Shown: positions 11,387-23,223, numbered from the stretch's first letter. The stretch: 32,661 nucleotides of DNA from Liolophura sinensis (GCF_032854445.1 NW_027018386.1:1-32661), one strand, 5' to 3'. Numbers and translations: made by a program. The notes: generated by a model from the sequence alone, not told the origin.

Positions 11387-13581
11387 TTGATGTCAAGATC
11401 ACGTGCCCAGCAAACGGCTCTTACTGCATGGAAACCAAGGAAATTTGCAATTTTTCAACAGCTGGAGATGCCTGGCCCAATTGCGCATCTTTTGGCACCT
11501 TATTGATGTGGGTCAGTGTTCAATTGTACTTTTTTACAGCAGACTGTGTCATGTAGCTTGTGTTTTTTTTATATACAAATGGTGTGGTTTTTCTACATGT
11601 AGGTAAAGACATTGAGTTTGTCTTCGACTTAGAAGTAAGACATTTGCTGGGTGAGTTAAATGGGCCTTGGCCCAAAGATTTGACGTCGTCTGGGCTACCG
11701 AAGGGCACATAACTTATAATGAAAAGTTGAATATAGTAATGACCAGTCGCGATTGTACATAGTTAATGTAGCCGATTTCAATTCGCAAAAAGACCAGGCA
11801 AAAATCCAAAAGTGGAAAAACTGTTCCAATGCTGCTGGTAAGAGGCTAATCCGACGTATTTTTTTGACGAGAAATCGAATGGTGCAAACCGCGTTGCTCT
11901 CCGACCAAAACTTTTGGCTGTAGCCACAAATGAATAATCATTGATGTCAAGATCACGTGCCCAGCAACGGCTCTTACTCCATGGAAACCACAGAAATTTG
12001 CAATTTTTCAACAGCTGGAGATGCCTGGCCCAATTGCGCATCTTTTGGCACCTTATTGATGTGGGTCAGTGTTCAATTGTACGTTTTACAGCGGACTGTA
12101 TCAAGTACCTTGTGTTTTTTTTTATATACAAATGGTGTGGTTTTTCTACATGTAGATAAAGACATTGAGTTTGTCTTCGACTTAGAAGTAAGACATTTGC
12201 TGGGTGAGTTAAATGGGCTTGGCCCAAAGATTTGACGTCGTCTGGGCTACCGAAGGGCACATAACTTATAATGAAAAGTTGAATATAGTAATGACCAGTC
12301 GCGATTGTACATAGTTAATGTAGCCGATTTCAATTCGCTAAAAGACAGGCAAAAATCCAAAAGTGGAAAACCTGTTCAATGCTGCTGGTAAGAGGCTAAT
12401 CCGACGTATTTTTTGACGAGAAATCGAATGGTGCAAACTGCGTTGCTCTCCGACCAATACTTTTGGCTGTGGCCACAAATGAATAATCATTGATGTCAAG
12501 ATCACGTGCCCAGCAACGGCTCTTACTCCATGGAAACCAAGGAAATTTGCAATTTTTCAACAGCTGGAGATGCCTGGCCCAATTGCGCATCTTTTGGCAC
12601 CTTATTGATGTGGGTCAGTGTTCAATTGTACTTTTTACAGCAGACTGTATAAAGTACCTTGTGTTTTTTTTATATACAAATGGTGTGGTTTTTTCTACAT
12701 GTAGATAAAGACATTGAGTTTGTCTTCGACTTAGAAGTAAGACATTTGCTGGGTGAGTTAAATGGGCTTGGCCCAAAGATTTGACGTCGTCTGGCTACCG
12801 AAGGGCACATAACTTATAATGAAAAGTTGAATATAGTAATGACCAGTCGCGATTGTACATAGTTAATGTAGCCGATTTCAATTCGCAAAAAGACCAGGCA
12901 AAAATCCAAAAAGTGGAAAAACTGTTCCAATGCTGCTGGTAAGAGGCTAATCCGACGTATTTTTGGACGAGAAATCGAATGGTGCAAAGCGCGTTGCTCT
13001 CCGACCAATACTTTTGGCTGTAGCCACAATTGAATAATCATTGATGTCAAGATCACGTGCCCAGCAACTCCATGGAAACCAAGGAAATTTGCAATTTTTC
13101 AACAGCTGGAGATGCCTGGCCCAATGCGCATCTTTTGGCACCTTATTGATGTGGGTCAGTGTTCATTTGTACTTTTTACAGCAGACTGTATAAAGTACCT
13201 TGTGTTTTTTTTATATACAAATGGTGTGGTTTTTCTACATGTAGATAAAGACATTGAGTTTGTCTTCGACTTAGAAGTAAGACATTTGCTGGGTGAGTTA
13301 AATGGGCTTGGCCCAAAGATTTGACGGTCGTCTGGGCTACCGAAGGGCACATAACTTATAATGAAAAGTTGAATATAGTAATGACCAGTCGCGATTGTAC
13401 ATAGTTAATGTAGTCGATTTCAATTAGCAAAAAGACCAGGCAAAAATCCAAAAGTGGAAAAACTGTTCCAATGCTGATGGTAAGAGGCTAATCCGACGTA
13501 TTTTTTGACGAGAAATCGAATGGTGCAAACCGCGTTGCTCTCCGACCAATACTTTTGGCTGTAGCCACAAATGAATAATCA
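11387..13581 (+). repeat. Q-led four-unit block, copy 2
   Basis: Unit starts are 11387, 11941, 12490 and 13041. The first three repeat the markers of 9,183-10,835 (GTGTCATGTAGC, GTACGTTTT, GGCTGTGGCC) at offsets of 2,204-2,206 bp. The correspondence fades in the fourth unit, which has GTATAAAGTACC like the third and lacks the T marker TTGCACATC. The last unit is only 541 bp because of a 9-bp deletion. Many isolated one-base changes interrupt the units, for example AGTAGCGAAAA near 11257 and CTAAAAGACAGGC near 12338. Confidence 0.78.
13061..13075 (+). repeat. 9-bp deletion site inside unit 24
   Basis: The interval reads CCAGCAACTCCATGG, where all other units have nine more bases between CAAC and TCCATGG. 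The lost segment is bounded by a short AC repeat in the ancestral unit, consistent with replication slippage. The spacing to the next anchor drops to 541 bp, the shortest in the window. Confidence 0.88.
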
Positions 13582-16500
13582 TTGATGTCAAGATCACGTG
13601 CCCAGCAACGGCTCTTACTCCATGGAAACCAAGGAAATTTGCAATTTTTCAACAGCTGGAGATGCCTGGCCCAATTGCGCATCTTTTGGCACCTTATTGA
13701 TGTGGGTCAGTGTTCAATGTACTTTTTTACAGCAGACTGTATCATGTACCTTGTGTTTTTTTATATACAAATGGTGTGGTTTTTCTACATGTAGATAAGG
13801 ACATTGAGTTTGTCTTCGACTTAGAAGTAAGACATTTGCTGGGTGAGTTAAATGGGCTTGGCCCAAAGATTTGACGTCGTCTGGGCTACCGAAGGGCACA
13901 TAACTTATAATGAAAAGTTGAATATAGTAATGACCAGTCGCGATTGTACATAGTTAATGTAGCCGATTTCAATTAGCAAAAGACCAGGCAAAAATCCAAA
14001 AGTGGAAAAACTGTTCCAATGCTGCTGGTAAGAGGCTAATCCGACGTATTTTTTGACGAGAAATCGAATGGTGCAAACCGCGTTGCTCTCCGACCAATAC
14101 TTTTGGCTGTAGCCACAAATGAATATTCATTGATGTCAAGATCACGTGCCCAGCAACGGCTCTTACTCCATGGAAACCAAGGAAATTTGCAATTTTTCAA
14201 CAGCTGGAGATGCCTGGCCCAATTTCGCATCTTTTGGCACCTTATTGATGTGGGTCAGTGTTCAATTGTACTTTTTTACAGCAGACTGTATCATGTACCT
14301 TGTGTTTTTTTATATACAAATGGTGTGGTTTTTCTACATGTAGATAAAGACATTGAGTTTGTCTTCGACTTAGAAGTAAGACATTTGCTGGGTGAGTTAA
14401 ATGGGCTTGGCCCAAAGATTTGACGTCGTCCTGGGCTACCGAAGGGCACATAACCTTATAATGAAAAGTTGAATATAGTAATGACCAGTCGCGATTGTAC
14501 ATAGTTAATGTAGCCGATTTCAATTAGAAAAAAGACCAGGCAAAAACCCAAAAGTAGAAAAACTGTTCCAATGCTGCTGTAAGAGGCTATTCCGACGTAT
14601 TTTTTCACGAGAAATCGAATGGTGCAAACCGCGTTGCTCTCCGACCAATACTTTTGGCTGTAGCCACAAATGAATAATCATGATGTCAAGATCACGTGCC
14701 CAGCAACGGCTCTTACTCCATGGAAACCAAGGAAATTTGCAATTTTTTCAACAGCTGGAGATGCCCTGGCCCAATTGCACATCTTTTGGCACCTTATTGA
14801 TGTGGGTCAGTGTTCAATTGTACTTTTTACAGCGGACTGTATCAAGTACCTTGTGTTTTTTGTATATACAAATGGTGTGGTTTTTCTACATGTAGATAAA
14901 GACATTGAGATTGTCTTCGACTTAGAAGTAAGACATTTGCTGGGTGAGGTTAAATGGGCTTGGCCCAAAGATTTGACGTCGTCTGGGCTACCGAAGGGCA
15001 CATAACTTATAATGAAAAGTTGAATATAGTAATGACCAGTCGCGATTGTACATAGTTAATGTAGCCGATTTCAATTCGCAAAAAGGACCAGGTAAAAATC
15101 CAAAAGTGGAAAAACTGTTCCAATGCTGCTGGTAAGAGGCTAATCCGACGTATTTTTGACGAGAAATCGAATGGTGCAAACCGCGTTGCTCTCCGACCAA
15201 TACTTTTGGCTGTAGCCACAAATGAATAATCATTGATGTCAAGATCACGTGCCCAGCAAACGGCTCTTACTCCATGGAAACCAAGGAAATTTGCAATTTT
15301 CAACAGCTGGAGATGCCTGGCCCAACTGCACATCTTTTGGCACCTTATTGATGTGGGTCAGTGTTCAATTGTACATTTTTTTACAGCGGACTGTATCAAG
15401 TTACCTTGGGTTTTTTTTATATACAAATGGTGTGGTTTTTCTTACATGTAGATAAAGACATTGAGTTTGTCTTCGACTTAGAAGTCAGACATTTGCTGGG
15501 TGAGTTAAATGGGCTTGGCCCAAAGATTTGACGTCGTCTGGGCTACCGAAGGGCACATAACTTATAATGAAAAGTTGAATATAGTAATGACCAGTCGCGA
15601 TTGTACATAGTTAATGTAGCCGATTTCAATTCGCAAAAAGACCAGGCAAAATCCAAAAGTGGAAAAACTGTTCCAATGCTGCTGGTAAGAGGCTAATCCG
15701 ACGTATTTTTGGACGAGAAATCGAATGGTGCAAACCGCGTTGCTCTCCGACCAATACTTTTGGCTGTAGCCACAAATGAATAATCATTGATGTCAAGATC
15801 ACGTGCCCAGCAACGGCTCTTACTCCATGGAAACCAAGGAAATTTGCAATTTTTTCAACAGCTGGAGATGCCTAGCCCAATTGCGCATCTTTTGGCACCT
15901 TATTGATGTGGGTCAGTGTTCAATTGTACTTTTTACAGCAGACTGTATCAAGTACCTTGTGTTTTTTTTATATACAAATGGTGTGGTTTTTCTACATGTA
16001 GATAAAGACATTGAGTTTGTCTTCGACTTAGAAGTAAGACAACTGCTGGGTGAGTTAAATGGGCTTGGCCCAAAGATTTGACGTCGTCTGGGCTACCGAA
16101 GGGCACATAACTTATAATGAAAAGTTGAATATAGTAATGACCAGTCGCGATTGTACATAGTTAATGTAGCCCATTTCAATTCGCCAAAAAGACCAGGCAA
16201 AAATCCAAAAAGTGGAAAAACTGTTCCAATGCTGCTGGCAAGAGGCTAATGCGACGTATTTTGTGACGAGAAATCGAATGGTGCAACCGCGTTGCTCTCC
16301 GACCAATACTTTTGGCTGTAGCCACAAATGAATAATCATTGATGTCAAGATCACGTGCCCAGCAACGGCTCTTACTCCATGGAAACCAAGGAAATTTGCA
16401 ATTTTTCAACAGCTGAGATGCCTGGCCCAACTGCGCATCTTTTGGCACCTTTTTGATGTGGGGTCAGTGTTCAATTGTACTTTTTTACAGCGACTGTATC

Positions 16501-17442
16501 AAGTTACCTTGTGTTTTTTTTATATACAAATGGTGTGGTTTTTCTACATGTAGATAAAGACATTGAGTTTGTCTTCGACTTAGAAGTAAGACATTTGCTG
16601 GGTGAGTTAAATGGGCTTGCCCAAAGATTTGACGTCGTCTGGGCTACCGAAGGGCACATAACTTATAATGAAAAAGTTGAATATAGTAATGACCAGTCGC
16701 GATTGTACATAGTTAATGTAAGCCGATTTCAATTCGCAAAAAGACCAGGCAAAAATCCAAAAGTGGAAAAACTGTTTGCAATGCTGCTGGTAAGAGGCTA
16801 ATCCGACGTATTTTTGGACGAGAAATCGAATGGTGCAATCCGCGTTGCTCTCCGACCAATACTTTTGGCTGTAGCCACAAATGAATAATCATTGATGTCA
16901 AGATCACGTGCCCAGCAACGGCTCTTACTCCATGGAAACCAAGGATATTTGCAATTTTTCAACAGCTGAGATGCCTAGCCCAATTGCGCATCTTTTGGCA
17001 CCTTATTGATTGTGGGTCAGTGTCAATTGTACTTTTTTTACAGGAGACTGTATCATGTACCTTGTGGTTTTTTATATACAAATGGTGTGGTTTTTCTACA
17101 TGTAGATAAAGACATTGAGTTTGTCTTCGACTTAGAAGTAAGACATTTGCTGGGTGAGTTAAATGGGGCTCGGCCCAAAGATTTGACGTCGTCTGGGCTA
17201 CCGAAGGGCACATAACTTATAATGAAAAGTTGAATATAGTAATGACCAGTCGCGATTGTACATAGTTAATGTAGCCCATTTCAATTTCGCAAAAAGATCA
17301 GGTAAAAATCCAAAGTGGAAAAACTGTTCCAATGCTGCTGGTAAGAGGCTAATCCGACGTATTTTTTTGACGAGAATCAAATGGTGCAAACCGCGTTGCT
17401 CTCCGACCAATACTTTTGGCTGTAGCCACAAATGAATAATCA
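13582..17442 (+). repeat. Satellite units 25-31, order F-like, F, T, extra unit, A, C, Y
   Basis: Unit starts are 13582, 14130 (F), 14680 (T), 15233 (extra), 15787 (A), 16339 (C) and 16892 (Y-like). The F-T-A-C order repeats 6,976-9,182. The T unit is 7,154 bp downstream of its counterpart, again 13 units. The unit at 15,233 has no counterpart there; it mixes CCCAACTGC with GCACATC and has CAAGTTACCTTGGG. Almost every unit carries several one-base indels, such as GTCGTCCTGGG near 14428, TAACCTTATA near 14452, GAGGTTAAAT near 14947 and AGCTGAGATG near 16411. Confidence 0.78.
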
Positions 17443-18539
17443 TTGATGTCAAGATCACGTGCCCAGCAACGGCTCTTACTCCATGGAAACCTAGGAAATT
17501 TGCAATTTTTCAACAGCTGGAGATGCCTGGCCAATTGCGCATCTTTTGGCACCTTATTGATGTGGGTCAGTGTTCAATTGTACTTTTTTACAGCGGACGT
17601 ATTAAGTACCTTGTGTTTTTTTTTTATACAAATGGTGTGGTTTTTCTACATGTAGATAAAGACATTGAGATTGTCTTCGACTTAGAAGAAGACTTTTGCT
17701 GGGTGAGTTAAATGGGCTTGGCCCAAGATTTGACGTCGTCTGGGCTACCGAAGGGCACATAACTTATAATGAAAAGTTGAACATAATAATGACCAGTCGC
17801 GATTGTACATAGTAAATGCAGCCGATTTCAATTCGCAAAAAGACCAGGCAAAAATCCAAAGTAGAAAAACTGTTCCAATGCTGCTGGTAAGAGGCTAATC
17901 CGACGTATTTTTTGACGAGAAATCGAATGGTGCAAACCGCGTTGCTCTCCGACCAATACTTTGGCTGTAGCCACAAATGAATAATCATTGATGTCAAGAT
18001 CACGTGCCCAACAACGGCTCTTACTCATGGAAACCAAGGAAATTTGCAATTTTTTCAACAGCTGGAGAGCCTGGCCCAATTGCGCATTCTTTTGGCCCTT
18101 ATTGATGTGGGTCTGTGTTCACAATTGTACTTTTTTTACAGCAGACTGTATCATGTACCTTGTGGTTTTTTATATACAAATGGTGTGGTTTTTCTACATG
18201 TAGATAAAGACATTGAGTTTGTCTTCGACTTAGAAGTAAGACATTTGCTGGGTGAGTTAAATGGGCTTGGCCCAAAGATTTGACGTCGTCTGGGCTACCG
18301 AAGGGCACATAACTTATAATGAAAAGTTGAATATAGTAATGACCAGTCGCGATTGTACATAGTTAATGTAGCCGATTTCAATTCGCAAAAAGACCAGGTA
18401 AAAATCCAAAAGTGGAAAAACTGTTCCAATGCTGCTGGTAAGAGGCTAATCCGACGTATTTTTTGACGAGAAATCGAATGGTGCAAACCGCGTTGCTCTC
18501 CGACCAATACTTTTGGCTGTAGCCACAAATGAATAATCA
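17443..18539 (+). repeat. L-N dimer rich in one-base indels
   Basis: The units at 17443 (L, CCTAGG) and 17988 (N, CCCAACAAC and GGTCTGTG) belong to the dimer that dominates the right half of the window. Unlike the later dimers they carry many isolated gains and losses: GACGAGAATC near 17370, GCGGACGTATT near 17594, AGAAGAAGAC near 17685, ACTCATGG near 18024, GGAGAGCC near 18064 and CATTCTTTT near 18086. Unit lengths are 545 and 552. This is the last indel-rich part; the array becomes clean after about 18,200. Confidence 0.82.
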
Positions 18540-19087
18540 TTGATGTCAAGATCACGTGCCCAGCAACGGCTCTTACTCCATGGAAACCTAGGAAATTTGC
18601 AATTTTTCAACAGCTGGAGATGCCTGGCCCAAGTGCGCATCTTTTGGCACCTTATTGATGTGGGTCAGTGTTCAATTGTACTTTTTACAGCGGACTGTAT
18701 CAAGTACCTTGTGTTTTTTTTATACAAATGGTGTGGTTTTTCTACATGTAGATAAAGACATTGAGATTGTCTTCGACTTAGAAGTAAGACTTTTGCTGGG
18801 TGAGTTAAATGGGCTTGGCCCAAAGATTTGACGTCGTCTGGGCTACCGAAGGGCACATAACTTATAATGAAAAGTTGAACATAATAATGACCAGTCGCGA
18901 TTGTACATAGTAAATGCAGCCGATTTCAATTCGCAAAAAGACCAGGCAAAAATCCAAAAGTAGAAAAACTGTTCCAATGCTGCTGGTAAGAGGCTAATCC
19001 GACGTATTTTTTGACGAGAAATCGAATGGTGCAAACCGCGTTGCTCTCCGACCAATACTTTTGGCTGTAGCCACAAATGAATAATCA
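18540..19087 (+). repeat. L-class satellite unit 34
   Basis: The unit has CCTAGG, a short T-run followed by ATAC, GAGATTG, GACTTTT, and the L tail GAACATAATAATG plus AGTAAATGCAG, so all linked L markers are present. It shows CCAAGTGCGC near 18629, a private change. It is followed by a Y unit rather than the usual N unit, which marks an exchange boundary near 19,088. Confidence 0.85.
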
Positions 19088-21288
19088 TTGATGTCAAGAT
19101 CACGTGCCCAGCAACGGCTCTTACTCCATGGAAACCAAGGATATTTGCAATTTTTCAACAGCTGGAGATGCCTAGCCCAATTGCGCATCTTTTGGCACCT
19201 TATTGATGTGGGTCAGTGTTCAATTGTACTTTTTTTACAGCAGACTGTATCATGTACCTTGTGGTTTTTTATATACAAATGGTGTGGTTTTTCTACATGT
19301 AGATAAAGACATTGAGTTTGTCTTCGACTTAGAAGTAAGACAACTGCTGGGTGAGTTAAATGGGCTTGGCCCAAAGATTTGACGTCGTCTGGGCTACCGA
19401 AGGGCACATAACTTATAATGAAAAGTTGAATATAGTAATGACCAGTCGCGATTGTACATAGTTAATGTAGCCGATTTCAATTCGCAAAAAGACCAGGCAA
19501 AAATCCAAAAGTGGAAAAACTGTTCCAATGCTGCTGGTAAGAGGCTAATCCGACGTATTTTTTGACGAGAAATCGAATGGTGCAAACCGCGTTGCTCTCC
19601 GACCAATACTTTTGGCTGTAGCCACAAATGAATAATCATTGATGTCAAGACCACGTGCCCAGCAACGGCTCTTACTCTATGGAAACCAAGGAAATTTGCA
19701 ATTTTTCAACAGCTGGATATGTCTGGCCCAATTGCGCATCTTTTGGCACCTTATTAATGTGGGTCAGTGTTCAATTGTACTTTTTACAGCGGACTGTATC
19801 AAGTACCTTGTGTTTTTTTTATATACAAATGGTGTGGTTTTTCTACATGTAGATAAAGACATTGAGTTTGTCTTCGACTTAGAAGTAAGACATTTGCTGG
19901 GTGAGTTAAATGGGCTTGGCCCAAAGATTTGACGTCGTCTGGGCTACCGAAGGGCACATAACTTATAATGAAAAGTTGAATATAGTAATGACCAGTCGCG
20001 ATTGTACATAGTTAATGTAGCCGATTTCAATTCGCAAAAAGACCAGGTAAAAATCCAAAAGTGGAAAAACTGTTCCAATGCTGCTGGTAAGAGGCTAATC
20101 CGACGTATTTTTTGACGAGAAATCGAATGGTGCAAACCGCGTTGCTCTCCGACCAATACTTTTGGCTGTAGCCACAAATGAATAATCATTGATGTCAAGA
20201 TCACGTGCCCAGCAACGGCTCTTACTCCATGGAAACCTAGGAAATTTGCAATTTTTCAACAGCTGGAGATGCCTGGCCCAATTGCGCATCTTTTGGCACC
20301 TTATTGATGTGGGTCAGTGTTCAATTGTACTTTTTACAGCGGACTGTATCAAGTACCTTGTGTTTTTTTTTATACAAATGGTGTGGTTTTTCTACATGTA
20401 GATAAAGACATTGAGATTGTCTTCGACTTAGAAGTAAGACTTTTGCTGGGTGAGTTAAATGGGCTTGGCCCAAAGATTTGACGTCGTCTGGGCTACCGAA
20501 GGGCACATAACTTATAATGAAAAGTTGAACATAATAATGACCAGTCGCGATTGTACATAGTAAATGCAGCCGATTTCAATTCGCAAAAAGACCAGGCAAA
20601 AATCCAAAAGTAGAAAAACTGTTCCAATGCTGCTGGTAAGAGGCTAATCCGACGTATTTTTTGACGAGAAATCGAATGGTGCAAACCGCGTTGCTCTCCG
20701 ACCAATACTTTTGGCTGTAGCCACAAATGAATAATCATTGATGTCAAGATCACGTGCCCAACAACGGCTCTTACTCCATGGAAACCAAGGAAATTTGCAA
20801 TTTTTCAACAGCTGGAGATGCCTGGCCCAATTGCGCATCTTTTGGCACCTTATTGATGTGGGTCTGTGTTCAATTGTACTTTTTTTACAGCAGACTGTAT
20901 CATGTAACTTGTGGTTTTTTATATACAAATGGTGTGGTTTTTCTACATGTAGATAAAGACATTGAGTTTGTCTTCGACTTAGAAGTAAGACATTTGCTGG
21001 GTGAGTTAAATGGGCTTAGCCCAAAGATTTGACGTCGTCTGGGCTACCGAAGGGCACATAACTTATAATGAAAAGTTGAATATAGTAATGACCAGTCGCG
21101 ATTGTACATAGTTAATGTAGCCGATTTCAATTAGAAAAAAGACCAGGCAAAAATCCAAAAGTGCAAAAACTGTTCCAATGCTGCTGGTAAGAGGCTAATC
21201 CGACGTATTTTTGGACGAGAAATCCAATGGTGCAAACCGCGTTGCTCTCCGACCAATACTTTTGGCTGTAGCCACAAATGAATAATCA
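19088..21288 (+). repeat. Y-P-L-N four-unit block, copy 2
   Basis: Unit starts are 19088 (Y), 19639 (P), 20189 (L) and 20738 (N). The class order and linked variants match 2,575-4,775 at an offset of about 16,513 bp. Private changes here are TGTAACTTGTGG near 20903 and GGCTTAGCCC near 21014 in the N unit. After the N unit the two copies part: the first continues with P, this one with X. Confidence 0.88.
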
Positions 21289-22388
21289 TTGATGTCAAGA
21301 TCACGTGCCCAGCAACGGCTCTTACTCCATGGAAACCAAGGAAATTTGCAATTTTTCAACAGCTGGAGATGCCTGGCCCAATTGCGCATCTTTTGGCACC
21401 TTATTGATGTGGGTCAGTGTTCAATTGTACTTTTTTTACAGCAGACTGTATCATGTACCTTGTGGTTTTTATGTACAAATGGTGCGGTTTTTCTACATGT
21501 AGATAAAGACATTGAGTTTGTCTTCGACTTAGAAGTAAGACATTTGCTGGGTGAGTTAAATGGGCTTGGCCCAAAGATTTGACGTCGTCTGGGCTACCGA
21601 AGGGCACATAACTTATAATGAAAACTTGAATATAGTAATGACCAGTCGCGATTGTACATAGTTAATGTAGCCGATTTCAATTAGAAAAAATACCAGGCAA
21701 AAATCCAAAAGTGGAAAAACTGTTCCAATGCTGCTGGTAAGAGGCTAATCCGACGTATTTTTTGACGAGAAATCGAATGGTGCAAACCGCGTTGCTCTCC
21801 GACCAATACTTTTGGCTGTAGCCACAAATGAATAATCATTGATGTCAAGATCACGTGCCCAGCAACGGCTCTTACTCCATGGAAACCAAGGAAATTTGCA
21901 ATTTTTCAACAGCTGGGGATGCCTGGCCCAATTGCGCATCTTTTGGCACCTTATTGATGTGGGTCAGTGTTCAATTGTACTTTTTACAGCGGACTGTATC
22001 AAGTACCTTGTGTTTTTTTTATATACAAATGGTGTGGTTTTTCTACATGTAGATAAAGACATTGAGATTGTCTTCGACTTAGAAGTAAGACATTTGCTGG
22101 GTGAGTTAAATGGGCTTGGCCCAAAGATTTGACGTCGTCTGGGCTACCGAAGGGCACATAACTTGTAATGAAAAGTTGAACATAATAATGACCAGTCGCG
22201 ATTGTACATAGTAAATGTAGCCGATTTCAATTCGCAAAAAGACCAGGCAAATATCCAAAAGTAGAAAAACTGTTCCAATGCTGCTGGTAAGAGGCTAACC
22301 CGACGTCTTTTTTGACGAGAAATCGAATGGTGCAAACCGCGTTGCTCTCCGACCAATACTTTTGGCTGTAGCCACAAATGAATAATCA
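21289..22388 (+). repeat. X and Z units preceding the first higher-order repeat
   Basis: Unit 39 (21289, X) is preceded by AGTGCAAAAAC and TTTTGGACGAGAAATCC; the same pair precedes the unit at 26,791. Unit 40 (21839, Z) has CTGGGGATGCC near 21915. Its tail has the rare set ACTTGTAATG, CAAATATCC, GGCTAACCCG and GACGTCTTTT, which recurs only in the tail of the unit at 27,890. From 21,918 onward the sequence matches that found 6,051 bp downstream. Confidence 0.86.
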
Positions 22389-23080
22389 TTGATGTCAAGA
22401 CCACGTGCCCAGCAACGGCTCTTACTCTATGGAAACCAAGGAAATTTGCAATTTTTCAACAGCTGGATATGTCTGGCCCAATTGCGCATCTTTTGGCACC
22501 TTATTAATGTGGGTCAGTGTTCAATTGTACTTTTTACAGCGGACTGTATCAAGTACCTTGTGTTTTTTTTATATACAAATGGTGTGGTTTTTCTACATGT
22601 AGATAAAGACATTGAGTTTGTCTTCGACTTAGAAGTAAGACATTTGCTGGGTGAGTTAAATGGGCTTGGCCCAAAGATTTGACGTCGTCTGGGCTACCGA
22701 AGGGCACAGAACTTATAATGAAAAGTTGAATATAGTAATGACCAGTCGCGATTGTACATAGTTAATGTAGCCGATTTCAATTCGCAAAAAGACCAGGCAA
22801 AAATCCAAAAGTGGAAAAACTGTTCCAATGCTGCTGGTAAGAGGCTAATCCGACGTATTTTTTCACGAGAAATCGAATGGTGCAAACCGCGTTGCTCTCC
22901 GACCAATACTTTTGGCTGTAGCCACAAATGAATAATCATTGATGTCAAGACCACGTGCCCAGCAACGGCTCTTACTCTATGGAAACCAAGGAAATTTGCA
23001 ATTTTTCAACAGCTGGATATGTCTGGCCCAATTGCGCATCTTTTGGCACCTTATTAATGTGGGTCAGTGTTCAATTGTAC

Positions 23081-23206
23081 TTTTTACAGCGGACTGTATC
23101 AAGTACCTTGTGTTTTTTTTATATACAAATGGTGTGGTTTTTCTACATGTAGATAAAGACATTGAGTTTGTCTTCGACTTAGAAGTAAGACATTTGCTGG
23201 GTGAGT
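23081..23206 (+). other. Splice-site-like pair flanking a 111-bp exon-like segment
   Basis: A pyrimidine run ending in ACAG (23,081-23,089) resembles a 3' splice site, and CTGG followed by GTGAGT (GT at 23,201) matches a strong 5' splice site. Between them lie 111 bases. The pair is repeated in nearly all units; the donor is damaged at about 9,446 (GTTGAGTT) and 14,946 (GTGAGGTT). Whether the array is transcribed is unknown. This could be chance, and it is listed only because it recurs across the array. Confidence 0.25.
23142..23153. repeat. 12-bp perfect palindrome TCTACATGTAGA
   Basis: The dodecamer equals its own reverse complement. It lies just after the T-run and ATATACAAATGGTGTGG stretch of each unit. 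It is kept in nearly all units; the two Q units read ATGTAGG, and the unit at 15,233 has one inserted base. A palindrome this long, conserved across a satellite, could be a dimeric protein site, but no factor can be named from sequence. Confidence 0.85.
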
Positions 23207-23210
23207 TAAA

Positions 23211-23223
23211 TGGGCTTGGCCCA
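23211..23223. repeat. Inverted repeat TGGGC-TTG-GCCCA
   Basis: Five perfect base pairs flank a three-base loop. It occurs in nearly every unit, with isolated damage: GGCTTAGCCC near 21014, GGCTTGCCC near 16616 and GGGCTCGGCCC near 17166. Any function is unknown. Confidence 0.8.

Noticed and set aside
22389-22682. 97-codon plus-strand open frame found in many units
   Set aside because: It begins at a TTG in the unit anchor, overlaps two other open frames, and is broken by indels in many units. Variants between classes change residues freely. Treated as a by-product of the satellite.
22871-22915. tRNA-like internal promoter on the minus strand, in the region of GAAATCGAATGG
   Set aside because: The reverse complement resembles a B box at about 8 of 11 positions, but no A box at proper spacing, cloverleaf or acceptor stem could be found. 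Not a tRNA or a clear tRNA-derived element.
23000-23100. Internal subrepeat between TTGCAATTTTTCAACAGC and TTGTACTTTTTACAGC, about 78 bp apart
   Set aside because: The likeness is limited to a T-run with short flanks and does not extend. Chance or simple-sequence similarity is enough to explain it.
23113-23130. TATA-box promoter at the T8 ATATAC stretch
   Set aside because: It is a simple T-run followed by alternating AT, and L units lose part of it. No start signal, downstream gene or transcript evidence supports a promoter.
23173-23189. Possible CENP-B box at CTTCGACTTAGAAGTAA
   Set aside because: It keeps TTCG and the A five bases later, but the essential CGGG part is absent, so the core motif is not met on either strand.
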